DNA of 10,710 bases from Deltaproteobacteria bacterium (GTDB lineage Bacteria; Desulfobacterota; Desulfarculia; Adiutricales; Adiutricaceae). A program made the position numbers and the translations under genes. Below, piece after piece: positions 4,707-10,710 of this stretch. The DNA lies in assembly GCA_031279155.1 (NCBI GenBank), contig JAITJB010000059.1:1-10710 (forward strand). The letters are read 5' to 3'. The stretch's first letter is position 1. Each line of letters opens with the position of its first letter. Below the pieces are notes generated by a model, which saw nothing but the letters and a program-made list of their open reading frames with translations, made no database searches and had not been told where the DNA came from.

Positions 4707-6047
4707 ATGCCCCATACTAAATCTCGTCAAGCCCAAAAGTCTAAAGATAAAACGAGCCCCTATTCGCCGTGCTCGCACGAAGAGCTCTACCAAGAGGCCT
4801 GTCAGGTCATCCCCGGCGGCGTCAATAGCCCGGTCCGGGCTTGCCAGGCGGTGGGCGCCGTACCACGTTTCGTAAAAAGAGGCCTTGGCTCTCGTATTTA
4901 CGACGAAAACGGGGTCGAATACATCGATCTGGTCTGCTCGTGGGGACCTCTTATTTTCGGTCACCGCCCGCCTTCGGTGGCCAAGGCTGTTTCCGCCGCC
5001 TTGGACTTTGGCTCAACCTTTGGCGCCCCAACTATCGCCGAAACCACCTTGGCTAAGCTCATCTGTCGCCATATGCCTTCGGTGGAGATGGTCCGCCTGG
5101 TTAGCTCAGGCACCGAAGCGGCCATGAGCGCCATCCGCCTGGCTAGGGGGGCCACCAACCGCGATCGCATCATTAAGTTTAATGGCTGCTATCACGGTCA
5201 CGCCGATAGCCTCTTGGTAGCCGCCGGTAGCGGGCTAGCTACCTTTAGCTTGCCAGGTAGTTTAGGCGTGCCCAAAGCCCTGGCCAATCTAACTATCACT
5301 TGCCCCTATAACGACCCCGAATCGCTGACCGAAATATTTCGGCAGATAGGTCATGAAGTCGCCGCCGTTATCGTTGAACCCATTGCCGGCAACATGGGCG
5401 TGGTCCCACCAAAACCGGGCTTTTTAGAGACGGCCCAAAATCTTTGCCGAGAGTACGGGGCCCTCTTAATCTTCGATGAGGTCATCACCGGGTTTAGGGT
5501 TGGCTTAGGCGGGGCCCAGGGCTTCTACGGCCTTAAGCCTGATTTAACTGTCCTCGGCAAGGTCATCGGCGGCGGCCTACCGCTAGCCGCCTTCGGCGGC
5601 CGGCGCGATCTCATGGAGCTCTTAGCTCCCTTAGGCGGCGTCTACCAAGCCGGAACTCTTTCCGGAAACCCTCTAGCCGTGGCCGCCGGCATCGCCACCA
5701 TAGAGCGCTTGGAAGAGGAAAAGGGCCTGTACGGTCGGCTCGATTTTATGAGCAGCCGCTTAGCCGAAGGCTTGACGGAACTGGCCAAGACCAAGGGCTT
5801 ACCTAGCTGCGTTAACCGCGTGGGCTCAATGTCGACTCTCTTTTTCACCGAAGGCCCGGTCTACGACTTCGATAGCGCTTCCCGCAGCGACACTTGGCTC
5901 TACGGAGCTTGGTATCGGGCCATGCTCAAAGAAGGCGTCTGGCTACCGCCCAGCCAATTTGAGACCATGTTTGTCTCAGCCGGCTTTCTCTTCGATGAGA
6001 TTGATATCATCTTAGATCGGGCCGAAAACGCCCTGGCCACTCTATAG
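4707..6047 (+). CDS. hemL: glutamate-1-semialdehyde 2,1-aminomutase
   Basis: This PLP enzyme converts glutamate-1-semialdehyde to 5-aminolevulinate, the last step of the C5 route into haem, sirohaem and cobalamin. The product has 446 residues, slightly longer than the ~426-430 usual, owing to a basic N-terminal extension of about 20 residues. Key features are 'IPGGVNSPVRA' (35-45), the cofactor-binding 'SSGTEAAM' (133-140), 'CYHGHAD' (161-167), 'FDEVITGFR' (256-264, Asp257 contacting the PLP nitrogen) and 'GKVIGGGLP' with the Schiff-base Lys285 (E. coli Lys265). The 'CYHGHADS' and 'GTLSGNP' motifs separate it from other class III aminotransferases. AGGA lies shortly before ATG and a strong promoter lies upstream. 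Next to a corrinoid-dependent acs cluster, it may help supply cobamide synthesis, though the two are convergent and separated by a terminator. Confidence 0.95.
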   Translation: MPHTKSRQAQKSKDKTSPYSPCSHEELYQEACQVIPGGVNSPVRACQAVGAVPRFVKRGLGSRIYDENGVEYIDLVCSWGPLIFGHRPPSVAKAVSAALDFGSTFGAPTIAETTLAKLICRHMPSVEMVRLVSSGTEAAMSAIRLARGATNRDRIIKFNGCYHGHADSLLVAAGSGLATFSLPGSLGVPKALANLTITCPYNDPESLTEIFRQIGHEVAAVIVEPIAGNMGVVPPKPGFLETAQNLCREYGALLIFDEVITGFRVGLGGAQGFYGLKPDLTVLGKVIGGGLPLAAFGGRRDLMELLAPLGGVYQAGTLSGNPLAVAAGIATIERLEEEKGLYGRLDFMSSRLAEGLTELAKTKGLPSCVNRVGSMSTLFFTEGPVYDFDSASRSDTWLYGAWYRAMLKEGVWLPPSQFETMFVSAGFLFDEIDIILDRAENALATL

Positions 6048-6110
6048 CCAGATTTTGGAACAAAAAAAGACTGGACTGACTCAGTCGATCCACCTTAGAG
6101 AGTACACTTT

Positions 6111-6195
6111 TTAGCCGAAAATAACCAGTAAAATTTCACTTAGAATAGTTAATTTTAGTTGCTATACCACTACAGATAGTTACTAACTCGGCTAA
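6111..6195. repeat. 8-bp inverted repeat flanking an AT-rich segment after hemL
   Basis: TTAGCCGA (6111-6118) and TCGGCTAA (6188-6195) are exact reverse complements enclosing 69 bp of AT-rich sequence, in the 244-bp spacer between hemL and acsE. A separate 13-bp palindrome, GACTGA-C-TCAGTC, lies at 6074-6086. These may be a degenerate transcript end, an sRNA-like fold or chance; there is no transposase and no obvious target duplication. Confidence 0.25.
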
Positions 6196-6240
6196 GGCCA
6201 AAAAAAATTTAATCTCGACCTAGTTTTTGGGCTCCAAACA

Positions 6241-6270
6241 AAAAATCCCGGCCATTGGGCCGGGATTTTT
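6241..6270. terminator. bidirectional intrinsic terminator between hemL and acsE
   Basis: A perfect 13-bp stem (6241-6253 with 6258-6270) closes an ATTG loop. Its core is TCCCGGCC/GGCCGGGA, flanked by five A on the left and five T on the right, so a U tract follows the stem on both strands. It lies 21 bp after the acsE stop and about 190 bp after the hemL stop, and it should end transcription of both convergent units. Confidence 0.92.
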
Positions 6271-6291
6271 CTTTTGGCCTCAAGGGAAGGC

Positions 6292-7203
6292 TTAGATGTC
6301 TAACCAGCTGGCGCTGAACAGGGAGTGGCCCAAGATAACTCTGGCCGTCTTGACTACGTCGAGCTCTTCTTTCTTCAGAGCTGAGTCGTCGTGTTTAACC
6401 CCGTCCATAACCTCGTAGACCAATTGGGAATACCAGGGCAATTTACCAGCGCAAAGATCCATAATTTCCTGATCAAAGGCGTCAACAATACAGCTGTACA
6501 TGCCTTTGCGCCTGAGCATACATAAGTAAACGCGGTTTAGAATACCCCTTAAGTGGTCAGGGTTACCGTTGGAGATGTTGGACAAGCCGTTAGTCGATTT
6601 AACAACGGCTCCTTCCTCGATGGCCCCGACGATATCGGGCAGCATTTCAAAAAACTCTAGGTTGTTCATCAGCTGCTCTTGCTGGATGTTAACCGGCGTG
6701 ATGATGGGGTCGACCCAGGCCGTGGAAGCCGGGATCTCTAGGGCTTGAGCGGCCATCAAGAGCTCAGTGGTTAGTTCGGCGCGCTCGTTGGCGTCACGGG
6801 CCATACCAGTGGGTCCCCACATCAAGGCCACCCAATCAGCATTGAATTTCTTTGCCAGCGGCAACATGGCGTTGTAGCGCTCGGGACGGCACATGATGGA
6901 GTTAATGAGGGCAGGTTTGTTAACTGCTTGAAGCCCCGCCTCAATGGCGTCGATGTTAGAAGTGTCCAAGACGATAGGGATCTCGGTGACCTCCTGAACG
7001 ATCTTAACGACCCAGGGCATCAAGGTGGCGCCATTCTTTTTGGCTGGTCCCAAGTTGATGTCGATGTAATCTGGCTCAGTCTTGGCGATCGCCTCAGTCA
7101 TCTCGCGGACAGGTCCGGGATCCATGTCTTTAAAAGCGGCGCCGATCTTCTTATTGATAACGTTAAGATTCTCGGCGATCGTGTACATGTACTTTTCGGC
7201 CAT
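6292..7203 (-). CDS. acsE: AcsE, methyltetrahydrofolate:corrinoid iron-sulfur protein methyltransferase
   Basis: AcsE (MeTr) moves the methyl group of 5-methyl-tetrahydrofolate to Co(I) of the corrinoid iron-sulfur protein, linking the methyl and carbonyl branches of the Wood-Ljungdahl pathway. The product is 303 residues, longer than the ~262 of the Moorella enzyme; the excess appears to be mainly C-terminal. It is a pterin-binding TIM barrel. 'DYIDINLGPA' (45-54) is the characteristic strand, and Asp80 ('VLDTSN'), Asn101 ('INS') and Asp165 ('WVDPI') fall five residues after Moorella Asp75, Asn96 and Asp160. 'NGLSN' (205-209) supplies the conserved Asn region that assists N5 activation. A strong GGAGGAG lies just upstream of ATG 7203. 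It is the last gene of the acs cluster, 110 bp after acsC and before a strong terminator. Confidence 0.95.
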   Translation of the reverse strand: MAEKYMYTIAENLNVINKKIGAAFKDMDPGPVREMTEAIAKTEPDYIDINLGPAKKNGATLMPWVVKIVQEVTEIPIVLDTSNIDAIEAGLQAVNKPALINSIMCRPERYNAMLPLAKKFNADWVALMWGPTGMARDANERAELTTELLMAAQALEIPASTAWVDPIITPVNIQQEQLMNNLEFFEMLPDIVGAIEEGAVVKSTNGLSNISNGNPDHLRGILNRVYLCMLRRKGMYSCIVDAFDQEIMDLCAGKLPWYSQLVYEVMDGVKHDDSALKKEELDVVKTARVILGHSLFSASWLDI

Positions 7204-7280
7204 GCAATGCTCCTCCGTTTGTCATAGGACCAAGCTGAAGTGTCAAGGTCACATAATGTCAATTCTCTATTTCTATGAAC

Positions 7281-7307
7281 TCGGACCAGTACCAGTTACC
7301 AGTCCGA
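7281..7307 (-). other. intercistronic stem between acsC and acsE
   Basis: TCGGAC (7281-7286) and GTCCGA (7302-7307) form a six-pair stem starting seven bases beyond the acsC stop codon. On the minus strand the enclosed loop and 3' arm contain three CTGGT copies. No U tract follows, so it is more likely an RNA-processing or stability element than a terminator. The rest of the 110-bp spacer contains two TTGACA hexamers 16 bp apart (7241-7246 and 7257-7262), with no good -10 box at the right distance. Confidence 0.35.
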
Positions 7308-7313
7308 ACTTGT

Positions 7314-8654
7314 TCAGGCGACCTTGAACTCCTTGAGGAATTTACCTAGGTGGGCCGCCTCTCTGGGACCGATGGCCACTTTCCAACCGGTTAGTTCCTC
7401 TTCCATGTCGCCCATGATGGCGGCGGCATAACCCGGAATGATCACGGACTTATGCTTGATTTTATCGACGATCCCACTTTTTTTACCAACAAACATACCC
7501 ACGTCATCGCCGGAGAACTTGCCAGCCGCCCAGGCGGTCATAACCGAAAGACCTTCGGAGTCTTTGATAAGAAGCCAAGCCGGGACCCTGGAGCCCTCGA
7601 CCTCGCCGGAAACGATAAAGTAGGTTAGCGAGAAGTTGGTGGTGATCAAAACCGGACTGTTTTCGTCGGGGTTATTGATCTCGTAGATGCCCTCTGTCAC
7701 GGTCATTGGGCGCTGCGGATCGGTAAAGATGTTGAGCCGCTCGAGGAGTAGCGGGAAGACAACCGCACCGTCGAAATCGGAGAGAACAACGATGCCAGCG
7801 TACTTGGCGATCAAGCTTGCGGCAATGGCCGTCTGCAGAGCCAAGTTGGGGGTGATTTCACAGGGGAAGGCGATGGTGCCATAACCATAGTCGCGGTTTT
7901 GGCCAACCAAGGCTGCCCGGCGAATAGCGATACTATCTTGAAGAGCCTGTTTAGGCGTACGGGCCCCAGAGTCGATAACGATATCCTTGATGTCTTTGGC
8001 CACCAAGGCTTTGGTAAGATCGGCTACCTCATCCAAATTAGCCGCCTTGATCCAGACTGGAACCTTGGCCGCTTTAGCGACTTCGGCTACGGCATCGACG
8101 TTGGCTTTGGTAGCCGGGCCGATAAGAGGATTTTTGCCGGCTAAGGCTTCGGCCGCCGCCTTGAGGGCCGCAGGATCTTCACTATAGAGGATGACGCTCA
8201 AATCGCTGTTGTCAACAACGGCCTTAGCGGCTTGAGCTAGATTGGCTCCGCCTTTGACAACGACCAGCTCGGGCCGGAGGTTTAATCCCACGCGGGCATA
8301 CTGATATTTTTGATACCTTTTAACCAGGGCCGCGATCTCGTCGGGGCTCTTGGTGTCCTCGATCAGAGCGGCGATGCCCGGAGGATTGAAAAAGGTCTTC
8401 TCATGACGGAACTGCACGGTCTCGCCGCCCACCTTGACTGCGGTTTCCCCGTAGCCGATCGTGACCGGACGAATCGGGGGGGCCGACGCGGCGGACAGTT
8501 TTTCACGAGACTCTGGCTTAACATCGGGGCAAGCATCCAACTCGGCTTTACCTGATGCCAAGTTCATAGCGAAGGCCAGACAGGTCGGAGAACCACACTT
8601 TTTGCAGTTGGTACCCGGCAAAAGTTTGAAGATTTGAATACCGGTCAGAGCCAT
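7314..8654 (-). CDS. acsC: AcsC, corrinoid iron-sulfur protein large subunit
   Basis: AcsC (CdhE, gamma subunit) carries the [4Fe-4S] cluster that reductively activates the corrinoid. With AcsD it forms the protein that takes the methyl group from AcsE and delivers it to acetyl-CoA synthase. The product has 446 residues, the usual length. The N-terminal cluster domain shows Cys17-x2-Cys20-x4-Cys25-x16-Cys42 in the 'LPGTNCKKCGSPTCLAFA' context. A TIM-barrel-like middle (about 60-310) follows, then a C-terminal Rossmann-like corrinoid-contacting domain ('ITTNFSLTYFIVSGEVEGS', 'IIPGYAAAIMGDMEEEL'). AGGAG lies seven bases before ATG 8654. It follows acsB after an unusually long 377-bp spacer containing its own candidate promoter. 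acsD is not adjacent and is absent from the window. Confidence 0.95.
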   Translation of the reverse strand: MALTGIQIFKLLPGTNCKKCGSPTCLAFAMNLASGKAELDACPDVKPESREKLSAASAPPIRPVTIGYGETAVKVGGETVQFRHEKTFFNPPGIAALIEDTKSPDEIAALVKRYQKYQYARVGLNLRPELVVVKGGANLAQAAKAVVDNSDLSVILYSEDPAALKAAAEALAGKNPLIGPATKANVDAVAEVAKAAKVPVWIKAANLDEVADLTKALVAKDIKDIVIDSGARTPKQALQDSIAIRRAALVGQNRDYGYGTIAFPCEITPNLALQTAIAASLIAKYAGIVVLSDFDGAVVFPLLLERLNIFTDPQRPMTVTEGIYEINNPDENSPVLITTNFSLTYFIVSGEVEGSRVPAWLLIKDSEGLSVMTAWAAGKFSGDDVGMFVGKKSGIVDKIKHKSVIIPGYAAAIMGDMEEELTGWKVAIGPREAAHLGKFLKEFKVA

Positions 8655-8701
8655 TTGTAAACTCCTAGAATTCGCCGGCCCACTCAGGCCAGGCCATTAT
8701 A

Positions 8702-8758
8702 GTTGTGGGTCCCTCAGTCCAGCGCTTACCAGAGGGTTATCCAAAACAGCGACACAAC
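8702..8758 (-). ncRNA. second nested stem in the acsC leader
   Basis: GTTGTG (8702-8707) and CACAAC (8753-8758) are exact reverse complements. Inside them CCCTC (8711-8715) pairs with GAGGG (8732-8736), and the apical loop holds the palindrome AGCGCT (8721-8726). A further hairpin (8675-8680 with 8687-8692) lies between this and the Shine-Dalgarno. The pairing is visible; function is inferred from position in the acsC leader. Confidence 0.35.
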
Positions 8759-8811
8759 CTCCCACCAATGTGAAAGTGAGCCTATCGTCCCTTCCCGGGG
8801 CCGAATCTACC

Positions 8812-8887
8812 TCCCGGCCAATTAACACAACGGGACTTGACACGCTGAGATATCGTTTCCCGTAAACCCGCAAAGGATTGGCCGGGA
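8812..8887 (-). ncRNA. long-range stem in the acsC leader
   Basis: TCCCGGCCAAT (8812-8822) and ATTGGCCGGGA (8877-8887) are exact reverse complements, an 11-bp stem closing a 54-nt region. Within it ACGGGA (8830-8835) pairs exactly with TCCCGT (8858-8863). Two coaxial stems with asymmetric joining regions are typical of a folded leader rather than a terminator, and no U tract follows on the minus strand. A cis-regulatory RNA for acsC is a reasonable hypothesis; a decayed mobile-element end is the alternative. Confidence 0.4.
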
Positions 8888-8961
8888 ATAAAACTCAAAA
8901 AACTATAAAAGCAAAAATGCAAAATAATCTAGGCAAAATCGAAAAAAGGCCAGAAAAAATT

Positions 8962-8990
8962 AGAATAATGCAAAAAATTGTGTAGGTCAA
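8962..8990 (-). promoter_or_regulatory. sigma-70-type promoter for acsC(-acsE)
   Basis: On the minus strand TTGACC (8990-8985) and TATTCT (8967-8962) are separated by 17 bp, five and four matches to the consensus hexamers. Transcription would start near 8955. The -35 box overlaps the foot of the stem that follows acsB. It would let acsC and acsE be expressed apart from acsB. Confidence 0.5.
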
Positions 8991-9016
8991 GGCCCGCCCA
9001 AAGGGCAGCGGGCCTT
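8989..9016 (-). terminator. stem-loop after acsB, partial terminator or 3' stabiliser
   Basis: AAGGCCCGC (8989-8997) and GCGGGCCTT (9008-9016) are exact reverse complements around a 10-nt loop, 15 bp after the acsB stop codon. On the minus strand the next bases are GACC, with a T6 run only about 10 bases further on, so termination may be incomplete. It may set the acsB/acsC expression ratio. Confidence 0.5.
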
Positions 9017-9031
9017 TAACCTAGGTGTAGA

Positions 9032-10710
9032 TCAGCCCAGGATGGATTCCATCTCCAGAGCCGGGTGCTTTTTCTCTTCCAAGAAAGGATAGATCTCTTC
9101 CTCGGTGGTACCCACGGACTCGTCGGCAATGCGGTCGACTAGATCCGGGATTCCGAGTTCCTCGCCCCTCTTAAGTAGCCTATCTCTGAGCTCCTCTTTG
9201 AGGGCCTTGGGCATCCAGACGAGGCGCTTGAGGCCGCCGTCGCCTAAGACGAACTTCCTTTGGATGATATTGTACTTGGAGTGTCCAACGAAACCAGGCG
9301 CCTGGTTACCGCCGCCCATGGTGCCAGCTAGAGTTGAGAACTTCATGCCGCTGGGGGTCTCACCGGTGTAGTCGCGGTTGACGGTCATCAGGCCATTACA
9401 GGTTGGCAATACGGCCGCGATGCACTCGCAGCAGCCGCAAGTGGTCATCGGGTCATTGATGAGGCTGTAGAAGCAGACGTTGTTGACGGCCTGCCTGGAA
9501 GCCTTATTGATGAACTCGTTGGCGCCTTTGTAGATACCCAAAACGGGATCTAAGGTCTCGCCCTTCTCAATGGGCTGGTTGGGGCCGGTCGGGTTGATCT
9601 CGAAGCTGGCCTTGCAGTCCATCCAGTTGTAGGCGCCGCAAAGGCCGGTACGCTCGGGGCTGACGACGCAGACGTGGTTGGGAGCGAAGCTCTGGCACAG
9701 GGTGCAGCTGTAATAGGTTTCGGTCCCTTCATCGGTCATGTTCTCAACGCGGGCGTCCCTGACCACGTAGACGTGGCGAGCCTTCTCGCGGATTTCCTCG
9801 GCTTTAGCCTTATCAGTGTAGAGCTTGACCTGGAGCTTATCGAAGACCGCGCCAAAGTCCTGGTGGATCTTAGCGTGGAGGATAACGCCAATGTGCCTGA
9901 GGGTGAAGCCCTTGGCCACGGCCTCTTTGGAGATACGGACCATGCCGATATCACGCTGGCCAGTGTGCATGACGCCTTGGGCGTAGTTTAACAGGTGGTG
10001 AATCTGGCGCTCCAAGATGGGCTCGAAGTCTTCTTGGAATTTACGGCCAGCCACCTCGACGACGATAGCCAGGGGCAGGGTGCTGCCTTCGGGAATATCA
10101 GCCAAGTCTGGGCCAAACAGTTCGATCTTGCCGTCTTCGACGTGATCCATGGAGGCGGAGGTGACCCACTCGACGGTGACCGTCTTTGAGCCGCCGCCCA
10201 TCTCGACGTAGAGATCGTTTTTACGGATGCGCTCACCCTCGAAGGCCGGGCCGTAGGCCACAGGCACGTCGACAGTGGAGACCGTAGTTTTAAGGCCGCG
10301 GACTTCGACCGACCGCTGGACGATCTCATCGATACCAACGTTAGCCACAACGTGCTCGTAGGTGCACACGCCGGTGGGGAGGATTTCGGGAATGTCGGTG
10401 TCGCTGAGGGTTGGGAAACCCCAATTGACGCAGCCGGCAGCGTTGGCCGCCCACTCGGCGTTGACTTCACCAAAAGCGTTAATAAAAGCGAAAATACGAT
10501 CTTTATTGTAAAGAAGCATCTTCTTGTAGTCGCCGGGCTTGACGCCGCCGAAGGCCATGGCCGCGCGGTTGGCGAAACCTAAGGCGAAAACGGCTGCCGA
10601 AATATCGGGACCAAAGGGGACTAGACGGGTGTTCCAACCGATCTCAACGCCGGCCTCAACCAACTGCTGAGAGAAGGTGGTGCCAGACTGATTGGCGCAC
10701 ATAAACACGT
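9032..10710 (-). CDS. acsB: AcsB, acetyl-CoA synthase catalytic subunit (5' end outside window)
   Basis: AcsB (CdhC) condenses CO, the methyl group from the corrinoid protein and CoA into acetyl-CoA at the Ni-Ni-[4Fe-4S] A-cluster. The frame is open to the window edge; the first codon that could be read as a start (GTG at 10708) is an internal Val. In the 558 visible residues, Cys335, Cys338, Cys347 and Cys357 ('SCTLCQSFAPNHVCVV...GLC') plus the Cys424-Gly-Cys426 motif provide the A-cluster ligands. All six lie exactly 171 positions before Moorella Cys506, 509, 518, 528, 595 and 597, so about 171 N-terminal residues are missing. Phe341 corresponds to the active-site Phe512. This constant register implies no insertions or deletions between the ligands. 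It is the first visible gene of acsB-acsC-acsE. CO dehydrogenase would be its partner but is not in view. Confidence 0.96.
   Translation of the reverse strand, partial: VFMCANQSGTTFSQQLVEAGVEIGWNTRLVPFGPDISAAVFALGFANRAAMAFGGVKPGDYKKMLLYNKDRIFAFINAFGEVNAEWAANAAGCVNWGFPTLSDTDIPEILPTGVCTYEHVVANVGIDEIVQRSVEVRGLKTTVSTVDVPVAYGPAFEGERIRKNDLYVEMGGGSKTVTVEWVTSASMDHVEDGKIELFGPDLADIPEGSTLPLAIVVEVAGRKFQEDFEPILERQIHHLLNYAQGVMHTGQRDIGMVRISKEAVAKGFTLRHIGVILHAKIHQDFGAVFDKLQVKLYTDKAKAEEIREKARHVYVVRDARVENMTDEGTETYYSCTLCQSFAPNHVCVVSPERTGLCGAYNWMDCKASFEINPTGPNQPIEKGETLDPVLGIYKGANEFINKASRQAVNNVCFYSLINDPMTTCGCCECIAAVLPTCNGLMTVNRDYTGETPSGMKFSTLAGTMGGGNQAPGFVGHSKYNIIQRKFVLGDGGLKRLVWMPKALKEELRDRLLKRGEELGIPDLVDRIADESVGTTEEEIYPFLEEKKHPALEMESILG

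Larger units (their letters stand above)
8655..9031 (-). other. 377-bp acsB-acsC spacer: promoter plus structured leader
   Basis: There is no coding region here. In transcription order (minus strand) it holds a stem after acsB (9016-8989), a sigma-70-type promoter (8990-8962), an extremely U-rich segment with nine T tracts (about 8977-8890), an 11-bp long-range stem enclosing a 6-bp inner stem (8887-8812), a second nested stem (8758-8702) and a GC-rich hairpin (8692-8675) just before the acsC ribosome binding site. If transcription starts near 8955, acsC has a leader of about 300 nt. I found no match to the B12-box or other conserved elements of the cobalamin riboswitch, and no other riboswitch class I can recognise. 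Confidence 0.5.

Noticed and set aside
7218..7262. Clear sigma-70 promoter for acsE
   Set aside because: Two perfect TTGACA boxes are present, but the hexamers 16-18 bp downstream match poorly; the best -10-like sequence (TATGAC) is only 14 bp away from the second box.
8740..8810. Insertion-sequence end remnant in the acsB-acsC spacer
   Set aside because: On the minus strand the GGCTCACTTTCACATTGG stretch recalls terminal repeats of IS21-like elements, but this is only an impression. There is no transposase fragment, no matching second end and no target duplication. An ISfinder search could revive it.
8655..8990. Cobalamin riboswitch before acsC
   Set aside because: The context invites it, but I could not find the B12 box, the GCCACTG element or the characteristic core on the minus strand. 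A covariance search would settle this.
9674..10473. Long frames on both strands inside acsB (for example 9674-9991 plus, 9988-10473 minus)
   Set aside because: They are shadows of the strongly conserved acsB frame, which contains all six A-cluster cysteines in register.
1..10710. CRISPR arrays, tRNA or rRNA genes, transposases, toxin-antitoxin pairs, phage genes
   Set aside because: Read for on both strands; no regular repeat-spacer pattern, cloverleaf, rRNA core or recognisable mobile-element gene was seen.

Overview
The window reads as chromosomal DNA of an anaerobic, Gram-negative bacterium that uses the Wood-Ljungdahl (reductive acetyl-CoA) pathway. The evidence is three genes of the carbonyl branch (acsB, acsC, acsE), a PspABC-type envelope stress operon behind a sigma-54-like promoter, and a C5-pathway hemL. 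Together these fit Desulfobacterota (former Deltaproteobacteria) best. That placement is inference from gene content; no rRNA or other marker is present.

Layout, left to right. Positions 1-366 (+) hold the 3' end of a DnaJ-like C-terminal domain gene. Positions 532-1758 (+) encode an unrecognised two-helix membrane protein. Its first two thirds are extremely AT-rich (hand counts near 20-25% GC), the end is near 43%, and the next gene reaches about 68%. A 389-bp gene-free stretch (1759-2147) follows, with a perfect 9-bp dyad, an IHF-like site and a well-spaced sigma-54 -24/-12 element. It leads into pspA, pspB, a short pspC paralogue and a full-length pspC (2148-3789, +).

Two minus-strand genes come next: a tandem-DUF2292 protein (3813-4175) and a 96-residue protein of unknown function (4316-4606). 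A small repeat cluster and a terminator-like hairpin lie between them. A strong sigma-70-type promoter (4633-4661) then drives hemL (4707-6047, +). HemL makes 5-aminolevulinate, the tetrapyrrole precursor from which the corrinoid of the downstream system is built.

A perfect 13-bp bidirectional terminator (6241-6270) separates hemL from the convergent minus-strand acs cluster, transcribed acsB (5' part beyond the window) -> acsC -> acsE. AcsE passes a methyl group from methyl-tetrahydrofolate to the corrinoid iron-sulfur protein, whose large subunit is AcsC. AcsB joins that methyl group with CO and CoA into acetyl-CoA. The small corrinoid-protein subunit (acsD) and CO dehydrogenase (acsA) are not in this window.

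I found no clear new defence or mobile system. The parts most worth a second look are the 377-bp acsB-acsC spacer, which holds a promoter and several nested stems and looks like a structured leader; the AT-rich unknown gene; and the sigma-54/upstream-dyad architecture of the psp operon with its extra PspC.
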